A DNA stretch of 64,000 bases, from contig NC_046675.1 in NCBI RefSeq assembly GCF_003369915.1, positions 2,666,001-2,730,000 of the forward strand. Reading direction: 5' to 3'. The position numbers and the translations under genes were made by a program. The notes under the pieces are model-generated. The model was not told the origin of the DNA. It ran no database searches and saw only the letters and a list, made by a program, of their open reading frames with translations. This document shows, piece after piece, positions 38,223-51,561 of this stretch; within the stretch, counting starts at the first letter, position 1; each line of letters begins with the position of its first letter. Source of the DNA: Drosophila miranda. Its lineage: Eukaryota > Arthropoda > Insecta > Diptera > Drosophilidae.

Positions 38223-40417
38223 TCTGCGATTTGAATACTGGACAAAAAAGTCAGAGTCGTGGAGGGGCCGCGCACCGCGGAGCCGGCGATAAGCGCCAAC
38301 AAGTTAAAAAATAAATAATAAATATTTAAAAGTAGAAGAGTATCGAGGGAGATCGGGGCAAAGATGGAGGAGTGGCCGAGGAGGGGGGCAACAAAACTGC
38401 CACTACGAGACCGAGTGAATGAAAGCCAACAGAGAACTGGTCGCTTGCCTGGGAACACTCTTTGCTCTGGGTCTTGGCTCTGGCTCTGGGTCTGGCTCTG
38501 TATTTTTCTTCTTTTTTTTGGTGAGCAACTCTGTGGCACGGCACAGCTTGGCGTCTCGTATCGGCATCTCCGTTTCTTTCGGCTTCTAATGGCAGCCGTG
38601 AGGTGAGAATCGATTTAGTTCGGTTTACGACGATCAAAGATACAAACGCGAAAAAGTTTCTATTTGGTGTGTGCGGCATATTCGAACAGGCCACAAGGAG
38701 AGCCCAGCCCCAGGAGCCACGAGGAGTCACGAGGAGCAACTCCCACTCAAACAGAGAGTAGAGCGCGTACCACAAGCGCGTACTCTTCGCGAAAGTCCAG
38801 CCCAGACCAGACCAGAGTCCGCCTCCAGCTACTTAATTGAGGCAGGTGTTAATCACATTACAAATTGCACTTTGGTTAAATCAATTTCCGTTTTTGCGCA
38901 AAAGATCGCCGAACAAATTGATTATTATTAATCGCCCGACTGCCACAGTTGGCCAAGTGAGCGTGGCCAAAAGAAAAATAACGCTTCGACGGCCATCCGG
39001 AAAATTTCTCTCAAAACAGCCACTTCCTGGTGGTTTCTAGCGGATGGAAGAGGGGGAGAGGAGACCTTTGGCTGAGGGAAAAAGCCGTGGGCCTTATGCA
39101 AAACTAGATATCTGACAGCCTAGAGCCTCGGTTAATTTCATAATTGGTTAAACAATTAAAAGTGCTTAGGATAGTGCAATCTCCGATTTTAAGAATTACC
39201 AGTTTTCGGAGCTTCAAATCTTTCAGTTATTTGGATCGGCATTTCTGCTTCCCAACTCCTCTGGCTTGTAAACAGCTGAGAGCCCCCCGGTAACATTTTT
39301 GGAGCTGCACACTCGAGAAATACCATAGTTTATTACATAGAGAACTGCCAGTCTTGACGCCTGTTATGTGGCCATTGAAGCATATAAAGTGATCCGCATT
39401 GCATCAAATCAACAAAAACGAATCAAGACAGAAGCAATACAAAGAAAAGCTATGTTTGGGGTTGTCCAATGCTCAAGATACCCTCAAAGATCAGCTATAA
39501 GAAATATTATCCTACATATAGGAATTTAAAGACTAAACCGACAACGTGTATTCCCCATTGATTGCTGTTTCAAAATAATGGCTGGGACTTCTCCAAGAGT
39601 AGAGCTGCTCCAGTCTGCAGTCTTCACTCCAACTAATTCCCAAGTCAATTAATATTCCAATCACACCATATAATTAATCAACTCTACCCGTAAGAGGGTA
39701 TGAACATAGCGGCAAGCACTTAACAACTCGTGCGCAGCCAGCGTAAAGCGTGAATTAAATAAAAAAATGCAGAAAAAGTGCAAAACAAGAAACAATAACA
39801 CAATAATACATAAGCGAAAAATGTGATAAATATGGTTCGGCGATAAAAAATTTATAAGTAGTTGTAGCTAATTTTTGTATAGCCAGAATACCTACTGCAC
39901 TGGGGTATATACTTTATAAGGAGATCTCACCACCAAAATCAGTGCAATTTTATACCATTAATATTTCTAGTTATGAAAGAAATAGGTATTCCTATAGTCG
40001 TTGCGTAGTATTGTTTGTTGCATTCTTACCTTTTTATTATTGTAATTAGCTGTGGGCAGCCCCAACATAGCAAAATAAAATTGAATAATATCTCTTTTTT
40101 GCTTAAATGCTTCTGTTTTTGTTATCGTTGCTGACGTAATCGATTGAATCAAATCATAACAGAAATAGCAGTAAAAACATGAATGATTTATCAAGATTGG
40201 TGACCCACAACATTGTAACTTCGTCGATTATTAAGTTTAATTAGCTAGCTTATTGATTAAGCCATGTTTTTCATAATTTATGTGGCCCCAAGGTGGGAGA
40301 GTAGTGCAATCCATCAATAATTTGCAGCCATGAAATATGCAAATATGAATCAATTTGATCCACGATTATGCCTAGATGTATTTGTGAATGCCGTGATCTT
40401 TTGCAGAACTTTGCCGA

Positions 40418-43400
40418 ATGCTTGGAATGTTGCAGCCATCATTTTTGATGGTAGTGGTGCTCCTGCTGCTCCTAGCCACATTTTCCCAGTCCCTTCATCT
40501 GGAAAATGCCAGCAGCAAGCCACCCACCAAGGAGCTGCCCCGCCCGCTGATCCCACTCGAGGAGGAGGAGGAGGCCCACATGGACGCTGAGATTGAGATG
40601 GGAACATTCCAGAGAGAGCGCAATGGACGCTCACGTCGCCCCACCCTGATGGATGTGGCATTGCAGCAGAGCGTGCGGCAGGGACTGGACGCCATGGCCG
40701 AGCTTTATGGCCGCATCCAGCCGGAGATGCTGCGAAATGGTGTGTATGTGTGGTAGTCCGACCTAACCTTCATTCCAATCCTTGTACATACCGCAAAAGG
40801 TCAAACCCTGCAGGACAATCATCCGGCCGCGATGCTCTCCCGCTTCAATGCCCCCACCGTGGACACCGAGCGGCGGGAGATGGCCGCCTATGCCACCATA
40901 GCAGCAGCCAAGGCCTTTCGCAAAAAGTAAGTTTCAGGGGGTGGCACATGCAGATACAGTGGGTGGTGCGACTCCTAAGAGTGGCTGAGTGGCTGATGTG
41001 CTGTGGGTGTGGGTGTGGGTTGCTGTGGTGCGGCATAAGTTCATCAGCCGCAAATATATGGCGATGACATATGAAAAAAGTTATTCGCAAAAGCAAGGCG
41101 CATAATTAAAAACCGAATCGATTTCATCAAACGAGGGTGGGATGAAGAATAGAGAGAGTATACGAGTACGAGTGAAATATTTCACTTTATTTAATTGCAT
41201 AATGTAGGGAAGGTTCCTTGTAGTGATCCTTTATCTTCATACATGAAATAGGGACAAAATGGCTGGTAAATCGATTGGGACTCCAATACTTGTCTGGTCC
41301 TGGAGCTGCCTGTCGAAGAGAGCTAATCTTTTACATCGAAAAGTGCATTCCAAGAGGAAGGGATGGGTAATTGTGCTCCATGATTCTTATTAGGTTAGGC
41401 ACTAAATTAAGATGCTACTAAGAGGTTCTTAGGTCCCTGCTCAATTGGCTTTTTACCCTATCGCTGCCCTTTTTATGGATTTCTGGGTGTGCTTCCCCAT
41501 TAGGCGAATATTTAACCCTTCCAAAACTATAGCCGAAACTTTGTGTGCTGCCCTCGATTGTGTCCGGCAGGAGAGCGGCTTGCCGTACACTCGAGCTGCT
41601 TGGCCGCGGGCAATCTAATGCAAAACCAACAGTTACAACAACAAAAAGAGCCAAAGACAAAGACAGAGACAGAAAAAGTGAGAAATATGACTCGTATTAT
41701 TGAGTTGAGGAAGCCTCCCCTGCGGTACATACGAGTAGGTACGGTACCCCCTGTGCGGAGCCCCTGTCCGTCCGGCCATTCCTTCTCCTACCAATTACCG
41801 TTGGCAACTTTCTCGCTTGATTAACGAGTTCTACGGCATCCATGGCAGCGGAGGCACAGCAGCAGCAGAGGGAGCACCAGCAGAGAGCAGAGAGCAGCCA
41901 AGCCATGGCTAATGAGTTGGAGTTGGGAATGGATTGGCAGTGGCAGTGGAAGTGGCATGGCCTGGAAGTTGGCTCAAGTGGAAGTGCGACCCCCGCCCCA
42001 TCAGCAAAAGTGCTCCAAAATGAAGCGAAAATCGACCGGCAGCAAAAATCGTAGCCAAAACGATGGGACTCGGGCGGGGAGTGTGCCCGTGTCCGTGTCT
42101 GTGTCTGTGGCTGTGACTTCTCATGACTAAGAGTCAACTTTCACTTTGACATTGAAATGCCGGATAATTGCAAGACAAGCCAACAGACCAGACCAGACCA
42201 GATCGGGCCAGGATAAAACAAGTGATGGCAGGGGATAGGCGAAGGTAAATTAAAGACGCCAGGGTTAAATGACCTCTTTGGAAAAAGCAACGGAAATGGC
42301 AGTCGCCACCATCTCTGACTGCGACTTTAATGCACCTCCGACTCGGACTCCGACTCTAAGCGAAGTTTTTCCAGTTTTTTCACTGGCAAAGTTTTCACTT
42401 TTCACAACGGGTTGGGTTTCCAGCTTGTGGCTGTGGAAAATCCATGCGATTTTCCACACACAAACTCATAAAACGCATTAACTCGAAACAAAGTCGAGAA
42501 CTTTCACCCAAAAAGACAGGCAATCTCCGCAGGTGGGGTCCATGTGGCAGCTCGTTTTGGGAACTCCAGATGGAGGTGCCACAGGTGACGGGGCTCAGGT
42601 GCAATGAGCTCTGACCGAGCCAAATGCAAAGCTCTCAAAAATACATTTATGTAATTGCAATCAATGAGGCGACACCACATCGAACCGTCCAGACAAAAGA
42701 TGCTGATGGCCATAGCTGTGGGGAATGTTTGTCCAATGGCTGTTTGCCTAAAAAATCAAATTACGAAATGGCCAACATGTTGGGTTTAATTAAATATCAA
42801 CAAATATCAACAGATACCTACCAGCCATTCAGGAGATGATGATGATGTGGGGCTCGTTAGTAGTGCCAAAAGCAGCATTTAGCCAAATTAGAAGCCAAAG
42901 AAAGCGATTGAGCGAACGTGACAAGAAACGTTAGAAAAAAAACTAAAGAAAATTGCCAGTATCGTAGCCGAAGATAAAGATACTCTTAAATGCAGTACGA
43001 TCTCTAAGTACTCAGCACTCAAAGAATTATTCAGAGCACCATACACTAGAGATGTATTCGAAAATGAGACAAGTAAAGGCAAAGTAGAGAAAGAGTCTTA
43101 ATTATAAAAATGGAGTGATAGCAGACAAAGGGATAAAGCGATGGAATGTCATAAATTTGCATCGTAAGGATTAATATATTTGCTCAGTAAATATTCGAAA
43201 TTTTCTACTGAATACAAAACTTAGCTTCATCTGCATACATGATCCGCGTACACGTGACTTTATTGGAGTGATGTTCTAAGTGCAGACGATATACATATGT
43301 ACAATAGTTCTCCGGCTTACTAGCTACAAGGAAAAGAAGTATCGTATCCTAACTGTAATACCAGAGAGCTTTCAAGCTTAGTTACTAGTTTGTATAGACG

Positions 43401-46400
43401 CTCGCTCTCCTATTTATTCAGTACATGTACTAAATAACAGACCGACCCACATCTCCATGGCCGTATTGACTGATGACTGAACACACATAAAATCTAAATA
43501 TTGGAAAAGCTTTCTTTGCATCGCAGTGCTCTGATCGAAATAACAGTACCCTCTTCAAGGGTATTGGTGGGCATAACCAAATCTAAGCAAATCGAAGTTG
43601 CGCCCTCCCTCTCGCACCCACCCCAGCACTACCATTGGAAGCTTCGCATTCGGTATTCTCAATTTGATTACATCAAACGGTGGGGGAGAGCAGAGTGGCA
43701 GCAGCAACAAAAGAGCGAAAGGCAAAGCTAAACACAAAGCTCCAGACGGGCGACTGAGGCGAAGCCGCAGACGCAGACGTAGACAGCGGACTTTGACAAC
43801 GACGGCGACGGTGACGGCGACAGCGACGACTACGACGACTTCCACTGATATGCTGGAGAAGAAAAGAAAGAAACAGAAAATGAAACACAAACATGACGCG
43901 ACTTTCGTTTTCTACCAGCGTCGACGTCGAGCATCGAATTCGAATTCGGCCTCAAGCTTCCCAGCCATACGAAAGTTTTTGTAATTTTGTATTGTGGATT
44001 TTTGTTGCTGTTGTTTTCGTTGTCGTCTGTGCAGAAAGTTCAATGAACGCTGTCGTGGCTGCGGCTGCGCTTTTTGTTACTCCTACACACACACATTTGT
44101 ATATATGTATATACACACATGCATACATATCTACATATACTATTTATTTATGTATATATACCTATGCATCTGTGATCGAGACTGCGCATACGCTGCCTGA
44201 ACGCAAGGCAAAGGGCTTTTGGCTTTTTATGGACTTATTTTATTATTAACACAATACCAAAAATAGCTTTATAAATAAATTGTACAGCGGGCAATGACAA
44301 ACAAAGCTCAAACAAAGTCTGGGAAAACATTTCCACTTTCACCTGCCAAATGGCCTGAAGGAAAACCGGAAAAACGTGCCGAAACGATTATACACTAGCA
44401 CTTGCACATCCTCCCAAGAGCAACCCACAATCAAAGTTAATTTACTAATTGTCTAGCTCGAACATCAGTGAAAATATCTAGAAGATTGATTGATCGACAG
44501 ATCACAGGATAATTATGGCCCGGACAGGAAGTAGAAATGGAAAACAATTAGAGGTCCAAACTAAGAGAAAGTTGAGAGTTTGAGAGTTTTCCAATTTCCT
44601 GTGATAGATTAAATGCAGTTTTTTGATAGATCATTGATTGCTTAATTGGAGTTGTGCGATAGAATAATAATTTTTGCCTTGATATCTTTATGTGCAACAT
44701 TTTTTGGATGTAGGCCAGATAAAACAATTTCCGTCAAAATTCTTGTGTATTTCTTGAGTCATTTAGGTTGCAAAAAAGCTCATTATCACTAAACGTCTGA
44801 CTTACAACGAAAATACGGTACGGTTTCCCCATACAATGAAAAAGCTTTGTTGCACTAAATCGTTATTGGAAACATTGCTAGCCATATTTCCTAAAAGGAA
44901 ATCGTTATCGAATAGAATAGAAAAATAGATGGCTTTTCATTCACAAGAAACCCCAAAACGGCTAAGATACTCTGAAAAAGATTGGTTTCGGATAAATAAT
45001 TATCCATAATTATTTTACAATATTTATTGCCACTTTGCTACTTCGATAAATGTATATGTATCTACAACCAAGCAACAATCTGCAAAAAAAGTGACCCTGT
45101 ATTATGGATAACTTTCCCACAATTAAATTCTGCGATTATACCCTATGTGACACTGCATGTTTCATGACCAAGTGATTATACCCCCCAAAGACTCAAACGA
45201 AATGAAAATCAACGAAAACAAAAAGCAAAAACAACCTGCTAATAAATGTGGCAAATGGAAAGCAAAGGCGAGTAAATTAAAGCCAGCGGCAAGCTCGGCG
45301 ATTTCTTATGCGTTTTCCCGCCACGAAAAAACCTGCACTCTCACACTCCCAGTCACAAAACACACAGCACACAACGCAACTTGCTTTAATTCGTGGATGG
45401 TGGATCCCAATTTGATGCCGCCGCCAGCAGTGGAGCAGCGAGCTGCGGCCCGCGAACCCGTTTCCACCAACTCCGCTCGGAGCTCGGCTCTGGCGGAGTG
45501 GAGCGTTTTATAAATAGAAGCCGGCGACGGTGTCAGGCAGCACTCGAATACGAAATTTGAGCGCAGCCATGTCGTGGAAGCCAGATCCATTAGAGCCTAG
45601 TAGGCAGCCAGGATGATGTCCTGAGATCCTAGTACTATCACTCGACTCTGTCTCTCTTTCCGTCTGCCTCTATCTCGACAGCTTCCAGCACATCGATGAG
45701 CTGGCCCGCCAGTCGCACGCCCAGAAGATCTCCCTGCGCCGCACGGCCCTGGAGGGTCTCTGTCCGCCCCGGGATCCACCGCCCTGCATGCCCGCCTCGG
45801 AGCGGTATCGCACCCACGATGGCACCTGCAACAACAAGCGGCGACCGCGCTGGGGCACCGCCCAGATGCCCTTCAATCGATTCCTGCCGCCAGAGTACGG
45901 CGATGGTGTGGACACTGTCCGCAGTTCCACGGATGGAAGCCCGCTATCCTCCTCCCGGTTCGTGAGTCTGCTGGTCCATGGAGCAAGGGAGGGCGAGGCA
46001 CCCTTGACCCTGATGATAGCCCAGTGGGGGCAGATGCTCGACCACGACTTGACCTCCACGGCTCAGCCACGGTAAGCCAAACTATTGCTAATCTTTCACA
46101 GCTTTCTGAGATTTTCGTTTCTCTCTTGGCAGTTCCATCAATGGCTCTATTCCCAGCTGCTGTGGCGGCAAGGACTTCCATCCCGCCTGTTTCCCCATCA
46201 AGGTGCCCCTGGACGATCCCTGGCTGGCCCCACTCAAGGTGCGCTGCCTCGAGTTCCTGCGTTCGGCTCCGGCCCAGCGACGCGACTGTGTCCTGTCCTG
46301 GCGGGAGCAGACCAACCAGGTCACGTCCTACATCGACGCTTCGCCCATCTACTCGAACAGTGCCAAGTCCTCGGACAATGGACGAGTGTTCCGCCACGGC

Positions 46401-49400
46401 ATGCTCATCTACGGACGCGGAGATCCCGCCGAGGATGTCTGTCAGCGGGGAGCCATAGCCACCAAGTGCATCCGTTCCGGGGATGGCCGAAGCGGAGAGC
46501 AGCCCGGCCTTCTGGCCATGCACCATGTTTGGGTGGGCGAGCACAACCGCATTGCCCTGGAGCTGAGCGAGATGAATCCGCACTGGAGCGACGAGAAGGT
46601 CTACCAGGAGACACGGCGGCTTGTGGGCGCCATGTTCCAGCACATCACCTACCGCGAGTTTCTGCCCGTCGTCCTGGGCCGCGAGGTGTGCCGTCTCTTC
46701 GACCTGGACCTCCTCTCGACGGGCTACTACGAGCGCTACAGCTCCAAGGTCAATCCCACGGTTGCCAATGCCTTTGCCGCAGCTGCCTTCCGCTTTGGAC
46801 ACTCCCTGGTGCAGAACTCCTACACGAGATGCGATCGCCATCACAATGTGATCAATAATAGTGAGTCACCCTTTGGTATTCTTCGAATGTTCCCAACTTA
46901 TGTTTGCCTCCTCCTCCAGATGTCAGCCTCCATGAGGAGTTCCAGCGAGGAGACATTGGTTCGGCGGGCTCCCTGCATCGCCTGCTCAGAGGCTTGGCCT
47001 CCCAGCGTGCCCTCAAGCGGGACGAATTCATTACCCCGGAGCTGACCAATCATTTGTTCCAGACGGCCGGCTTTCCCTTTGGCCTGGACCTGGCTGCCAT
47101 CAACATACAGAGGGGCAGGGATCATGGCATAGCCCCGTATAGTGCCTGGCGAGTGCCTTGTGGCCTCACTCCCATCCACAGCTGGGATGATTTTGGTAAT
47201 TATTCCCGCTCTCATTTCCCGCTTCAATCTTTCAGAGATCCATCAATCAACTTTCTTTACCCATAGCCAACGTAGTCGGACCGGAGTCGGCCAAGCGTAT
47301 TGGCCACGCCTACCGCAGCGTCCACGATATCGATCTATTTGTGGGCGGCATCGCGGAACGTCCGGTGGTGGGTGGCCTGGTGGGTCCGACCTTTGCCTGC
47401 ATCATTGCCCAGCAATTCAGCAACTCCCGGCGGGGCGATCGATTCTGGTATGAGAACGGAGGCTTCGAGAGCTCCTTTACGCCTGCCCAGCTGCACTCGC
47501 TGCGACGGGTGTCCCTGGCGCAGGTCCTCTGCCGGACAGTGGGCGGAGGAACCCTCCAGCCGCACATCTTCATACCCGCAGAGTTCACGGACAACGAGCG
47601 TCAGAGCTGTGGAGTGGGCAGCCTGGCACCCATTGATCTGAGCCCCTGGCTGGAGCAGGATCCGTTTGAGGCTGGAGGACATCACCAGCAGCCTGATCAG
47701 GTGTTCACTATCGGACAACCAGAGCTGGCCTCCCTGCAGATCATCAAGGAGGAAAAGGCTGGCTTCTCCAATCGCGTGAAGCCAGTCAGGCCTCAGGTGG
47801 AGGTCAGTGCCAATTCGGCCAGTGGCTTCCATCGCCCCAGCAGTGGCAACATCACAAAATTAAGCGACAAACTAGACCTGAAACGCAAGACAGTGACGAC
47901 CAACAACAACAATAACAATCGTAGGGTGACGCCAACCCGAAAGACAGGAAGCGGGGTAAACAACAAACTGGACAAGTCCCCCAAAATAACACTGAACATC
48001 AAGAACGTGAACGTGCGAAGACCCGACCAGGGTGCGGGTCTCAAGCGCAGGGTGATCATCAATAATGTCCCCATCGAGCTGAGGCATGCCGCGGGCGGGA
48101 ATGCAACCGATTCGGATGCAGTAACAGAGACCGAAGACGGGGACCAGGACGTGGACGTGGACGTGGACGTGAACGTGAACGTAGACGAGGACGTAGTAGA
48201 ACTGCCAGAGCTACGGAGTACTGAACCACTGAAACCGGATAAAACCGACCCTAAAGAAGCAGACCGACAGCCACTGACAAACGTGACAACTGCTCAAAAA
48301 GACCACGTAGACACCTCCATTGACCCACTAATACAAAAAACAGACGACATGAAGACCCCGAAGCGTGTCTCAAGGAAACTTTCACAGGAGACAAAACCAC
48401 AGGACAAGACAGCTGACTTTCGACTGCTGCACGTACAACGCAATCGCACCACTGCCACCACAGCCAGCCTGGGACGATCCACACTACTGACCAAGGCGCC
48501 CAAGACGAACAAGACCACGAAACGCGGAGTTGAACTGAGACAGTACCAGAGCAGACCGATCTATACGAGACCCCAGAAGGTGGTCGTCAACGGACCGAAT
48601 GCCGACCAGTACGAGATCGAGATCAACATACGACAGACGAACAAAAGTCCACAGACTCGACCCTCTTCTACGGCGGACTATGCCGAGTACACGACTGTCT
48701 ACAAACCGTACAACACGAACCACAACTACGACCCACACTACGGGGAGTACGCCAGCACCACGCCCATTCCCAGCTACGGCTACTTTCAGCCGCAGGCCCA
48801 GGAGCTCAGCACACAGTCGCACAGGACGAAGCCACCGACGATTATTTACCTGAACGACAGTGACGACAGACGACAGACCACTACTCGAGCACCGAACATA
48901 TTCCAGAACTTTCTGACCTTTGCCACCAGCGGCTTCAATCCGCTCGGCAATCGACATCCCTCTCCCACGCCACCGACTCCGATCTCCCAGCCCCACAAGG
49001 AGCGGCCCCACTACGAGAACACTGTGGTTAACAGTCCCCTGAATGTGGGAACCTCCCACATCATTGCGGGTCCAGCGTACCCTCCTAGACCATCTTCGGT
49101 TCACTCGTATCCAGTCTCCACCGGCTCCCAGATAGGCGCCAATCATCAGTCGTATCCTGTGTCCACCAGCTCCCAGATAGGCGGAAGCCCACATTCGGGC
49201 TTTATACATGCCTCCAGCAGCGCCGTGAGTGCGGGAAACTTTGGGAGCATCTCGGGGGTGGCCAGTGCCAATGGAGCCGACAGCACATTTAGCTTTAACA
49301 TACGACCACGTCCCAGTCCCGAGGTCAGTCCGGTGTTTAGCTCTTATCCACGTCCGCAAAGTCAGAGTGGCGGGGGCTACGGCTTGACTGGACAGTCGAA

Positions 49401-50499
49401 TTATAGGCCAGACTATCAGCAAGGTCAAAGCGAGCTGTACTACGATCGAGAGATTAGCTCCAACAGTAATAAGAGTCCGTTCTCCAGCTCCAGTTCCGGT
49501 CTCAGACCACAGACGCTCACGCATACCCACACACAGACTTTTTACGGACGGACGCCGGAACTGAAGGAAGCAGGACCAGACAGCAACAACCACAACCATA
49601 GCAGTGACAACGACCTAATCAAAACCGAGAACAAATTGTACCTACAGGACTACGACTATGTGAGCCGCACTCTGTCCAATATTACCAAGGACGAGAGCAC
49701 ACAAGACGACAACGACAACGACGACGATTACGTATACGACGAGGACGAGCCCAGCAACGACCTGGACAGAACAGACAGCACTGGGATGTCGACCAAGAAA
49801 TACGACAAGGACGGCTACTTGAGACCCCAACTGACGCTGGACGCCACAGGCAACAACAGAACTACAACGAACGCCACAGCACTGGACGACAACTACGTAC
49901 TGCACATGCTGGAGAACAAGACTCAGAGCCACTATGTGACGGAGATTCCCAAACCCATGCTGTCCACCTCCACGCGGAGCATAACCAACAGCAAGGTGAC
50001 CGTTTTCCCGGACAGCCTAGGCAAGCAGTTGGGCAATGACATTCTAGCCGATGAGGCGGACGACTATGACGACGACAGGACTGGGACTGGGACTGGAACT
50101 GGAACTGCCAATGGCGCCCTGCAGAAAGCTCAGAGGCTCAAGCAGCTGGCCAGCGTGGCCTTTGCCCCGATCACAGTCCTAACCAAGCCTGACAGACCCG
50201 ATAACTGGGTCATCTATAACAAGGCCAGTGAAGAGCCGCCGTTGCCTCAACCGCCGACCCTCAGCTTGGATGTGGCGCCTACCGGAGAGGTTCCCACTCC
50301 CATACGTTTTTTTAACAATGGATGGAAGAAACAAGATCTGAAAGCAATCCCGGAAACAGCGCCGCCTTCAACCACAAAAACGGACACACCGCAGACAGCA
50401 ACAGAAACAGACATCACAACGGAGCAGGCGGGGGCTAGTGGCGTGGGAGAAGAGGAGGGAGGAGAGTCAACCACTGTGGCAGCATCTGAGAGCAACTAG
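40418..50499 (+). CDS. Secreted animal heme peroxidase with long low-complexity tail (CG42331-type, 6 coding exons)
   Basis: Exons: 40418-40739, 40800-40926, 45682-46071, 46133-46860, 46920-47195, 47267-50499 (TAG). 5,076 nt, 1,691 residues, all junctions in phase. Residues 1-26 form a signal peptide (core FLMVVVLLLLLATF). The peroxidase domain runs from about 180 to 740 in the myeloperoxidase-cyclooxygenase superfamily. Visible are the distal heme site WGQMLDHDLT (Asp270, His271), the HHVWVGEHNRIA helix, the proximal His503 in AFRFGHSLVQ, and the INIQRGRDHG motif with Asn584. Such enzymes oxidise substrates with H2O2, for example in matrix cross-linking or chorion hardening; the substrate here is unknown. 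The C-terminal 950 residues are disordered and rich in Thr, Asn, Asp, Ser and Gln, all in the last exon. The match to D. melanogaster CG42331 (the old CG6879, next to asp) is from memory and position. A 4.75-kb intron separates exons 2 and 3. Confidence 0.9.
40927..45681 (+). other. Large intron 2 of the peroxidase gene
   Basis: It starts with a strong donor (GTAAGT) and ends tatctcgacag. No exon is supported inside. The stretch contains AT-rich DNA (43100-43500, 44250-45150) and a CA/TA run (44084-44160). Near its right end lies a TATA-containing promoter-like segment, described separately. Confidence 0.6.
45480..45620 (+). promoter_or_regulatory. TATA-type promoter candidate inside peroxidase intron 2
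   Basis: A strong TATAAATA lies at about 45509-45516. A transcription start would be expected near 45540 (CAGCACTCG). A well-placed ATG at 45569 opens a 15-codon frame (MSWKPDPLEPSRQPG) that ends in TGA and cannot be spliced in phase to exon 3 at 45682. This may drive a shorter peroxidase transcript lacking the signal peptide exon, with the 15-codon frame acting as an upstream ORF, or it may be chance. Confidence 0.4.
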
Positions 50500-51331
50500 T
50501 AATGCCAAATAAGCCCTAGATTACTTAACATTTATTAACTTATTTAAATTATAAAATCACGAAATAAAGTGCAACCATCATTCATTTCATTAGTCGTTGA
50601 ATCAAAATAAAGTGAAGAATCTATTATGAAAGAAGTGATAATCCGGTAAACTTAGCCAAGGAAGATTCGGAAGCAGGTCAAGGAGGTTGGATAGAACCCC
50701 TCTAGAACTCGTCTCCTCACTTACATCACATGGAGCATGGATTTCAATGTAGTATTCACAGTGCCAAAAATGTAACAATTCTTGGTTTGTACTTTATTAC
50801 AATATATGCAAACTAAAACTAAAACTATTCATTCAGAGAACACACAGACACACGAATGCTTAACTATGTATAAGTAGGTGTTTTTTCCCCCAGGGACGTG
50901 TGCTGCCACACCCCGGTGTTGCCCTGTTTCGACATTAATTTCTTATTTCGGCATGTCCAGTATAGAATACCTAAACAGTACAATATAATATAGTATACTA
51001 ATATGATTTTGGCGCAAACATTGCTCTGCTGTGCGAAAGTAGTGTAAAAGTATAAGTAATTTGGTTACCATTGTAAATGGTATTATTATCAACATCATCA
51101 TCAAAGAACAATTACAATTTCTATGTATATTTGCTATATAATAAATTAGGCTTGTCACCGATCTATCTGCCTCTAGTCGTTAGGTATAAAAAAATGACTA
51201 AGCAGTATAACAACATAATTTACACTTTATGCTACAACACTTTGGGGTATTTGAATATGAAATTGAATTATTTGAACATCCTAGCCGCAAGCAAATTGAA
51301 ACAGTCTACTAAAAGTACATCGTGAATATAA

Positions 51332-51368
51332 CCGGTATACGGTATCCGTTATCCGGTATACGGTATCC
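51332..51368. repeat. 21-bp tandem duplication CCGGTATACGGTATCC
   Basis: CCGGTATACGGTATCC occurs twice, 21 bp apart, each copy containing the palindrome CCGGTATACGG-like core with GTATAC. It lies in the presumed 3' UTR of the carrier gene. Confidence 0.7.
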
Positions 51369-51508
51369 ACATTCTGCTATCCTATCGTCAGCAAATTTAA
51401 CTAGTTAACCTGTGCTCTTCTCCTTCATTGGTATTTACAAACGTAGGCGAATCACCTCTGGTGGTTTTTCAGTACGTCGCGTAAATGCAATTTTGAGTTG
51501 GTTTCCGT

Positions 51509-51532
51509 TTTGGGTTTGGGTTTGGGTTTGGG
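51509..51532. repeat. TTTGGG hexamer repeat
   Basis: About four tandem TTTGGG units (the last degenerates to CTTGG). On the carrier transcript these read CCCAAA. Confidence 0.7.
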
Positions 51533-51561
51533 CTTGGTTTGAGGGTCTTGTGCGCAATTCA

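Larger units (their letters stand above)
34381..40417. other. Intergenic: small-gene 3' region and upstream DNA of the peroxidase gene
   Basis: No coding sequence is supported. Immediately after the small gene come GGGATGG repeats (34392-34430). CA runs lie at 35036-35060 and 35099-35119, CT runs at 36119-36146 and 38191-38222. AATAAA signals at about 35753 and 35770 could end the small gene's transcript. A GGGATTTTCC-type kappaB site (minus strand) is at 36905-36914. At the right end, tgatcttttgcag (about 40394-40406) just before the peroxidase ATG looks like the acceptor of a 5'-UTR intron, so its promoter probably lies within this region. I could not place it. Confidence 0.5.
50500..51561. 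other. Convergent 3' UTRs of the peroxidase and carrier genes
   Basis: AATAAA at 50563-50568 probably ends the peroxidase transcript. A plus-strand TTTATT at 50793-50798 (AATAAA on the minus strand) may end the carrier transcript, giving it a 3' UTR of about 770 nt. The carrier 3' UTR would include a 21-bp tandem repeat (51332-51368) and TTTGGG repeats (51509-51532). No coding sequence. Confidence 0.5.

Noticed and set aside
43598-43984. 128-codon Arg/Thr/Lys-rich frame
   Set aside because: It lies within the large peroxidase intron, is built of CGA/ACG simple repeats, and shows no splice sites joining it to flanking exons.
48484-49599. 371-codon minus-strand frame opposite the peroxidase tail
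   Set aside because: It is a shadow of the low-complexity coding strand (Val/Arg/Gly-rich), with no domain and no start context.
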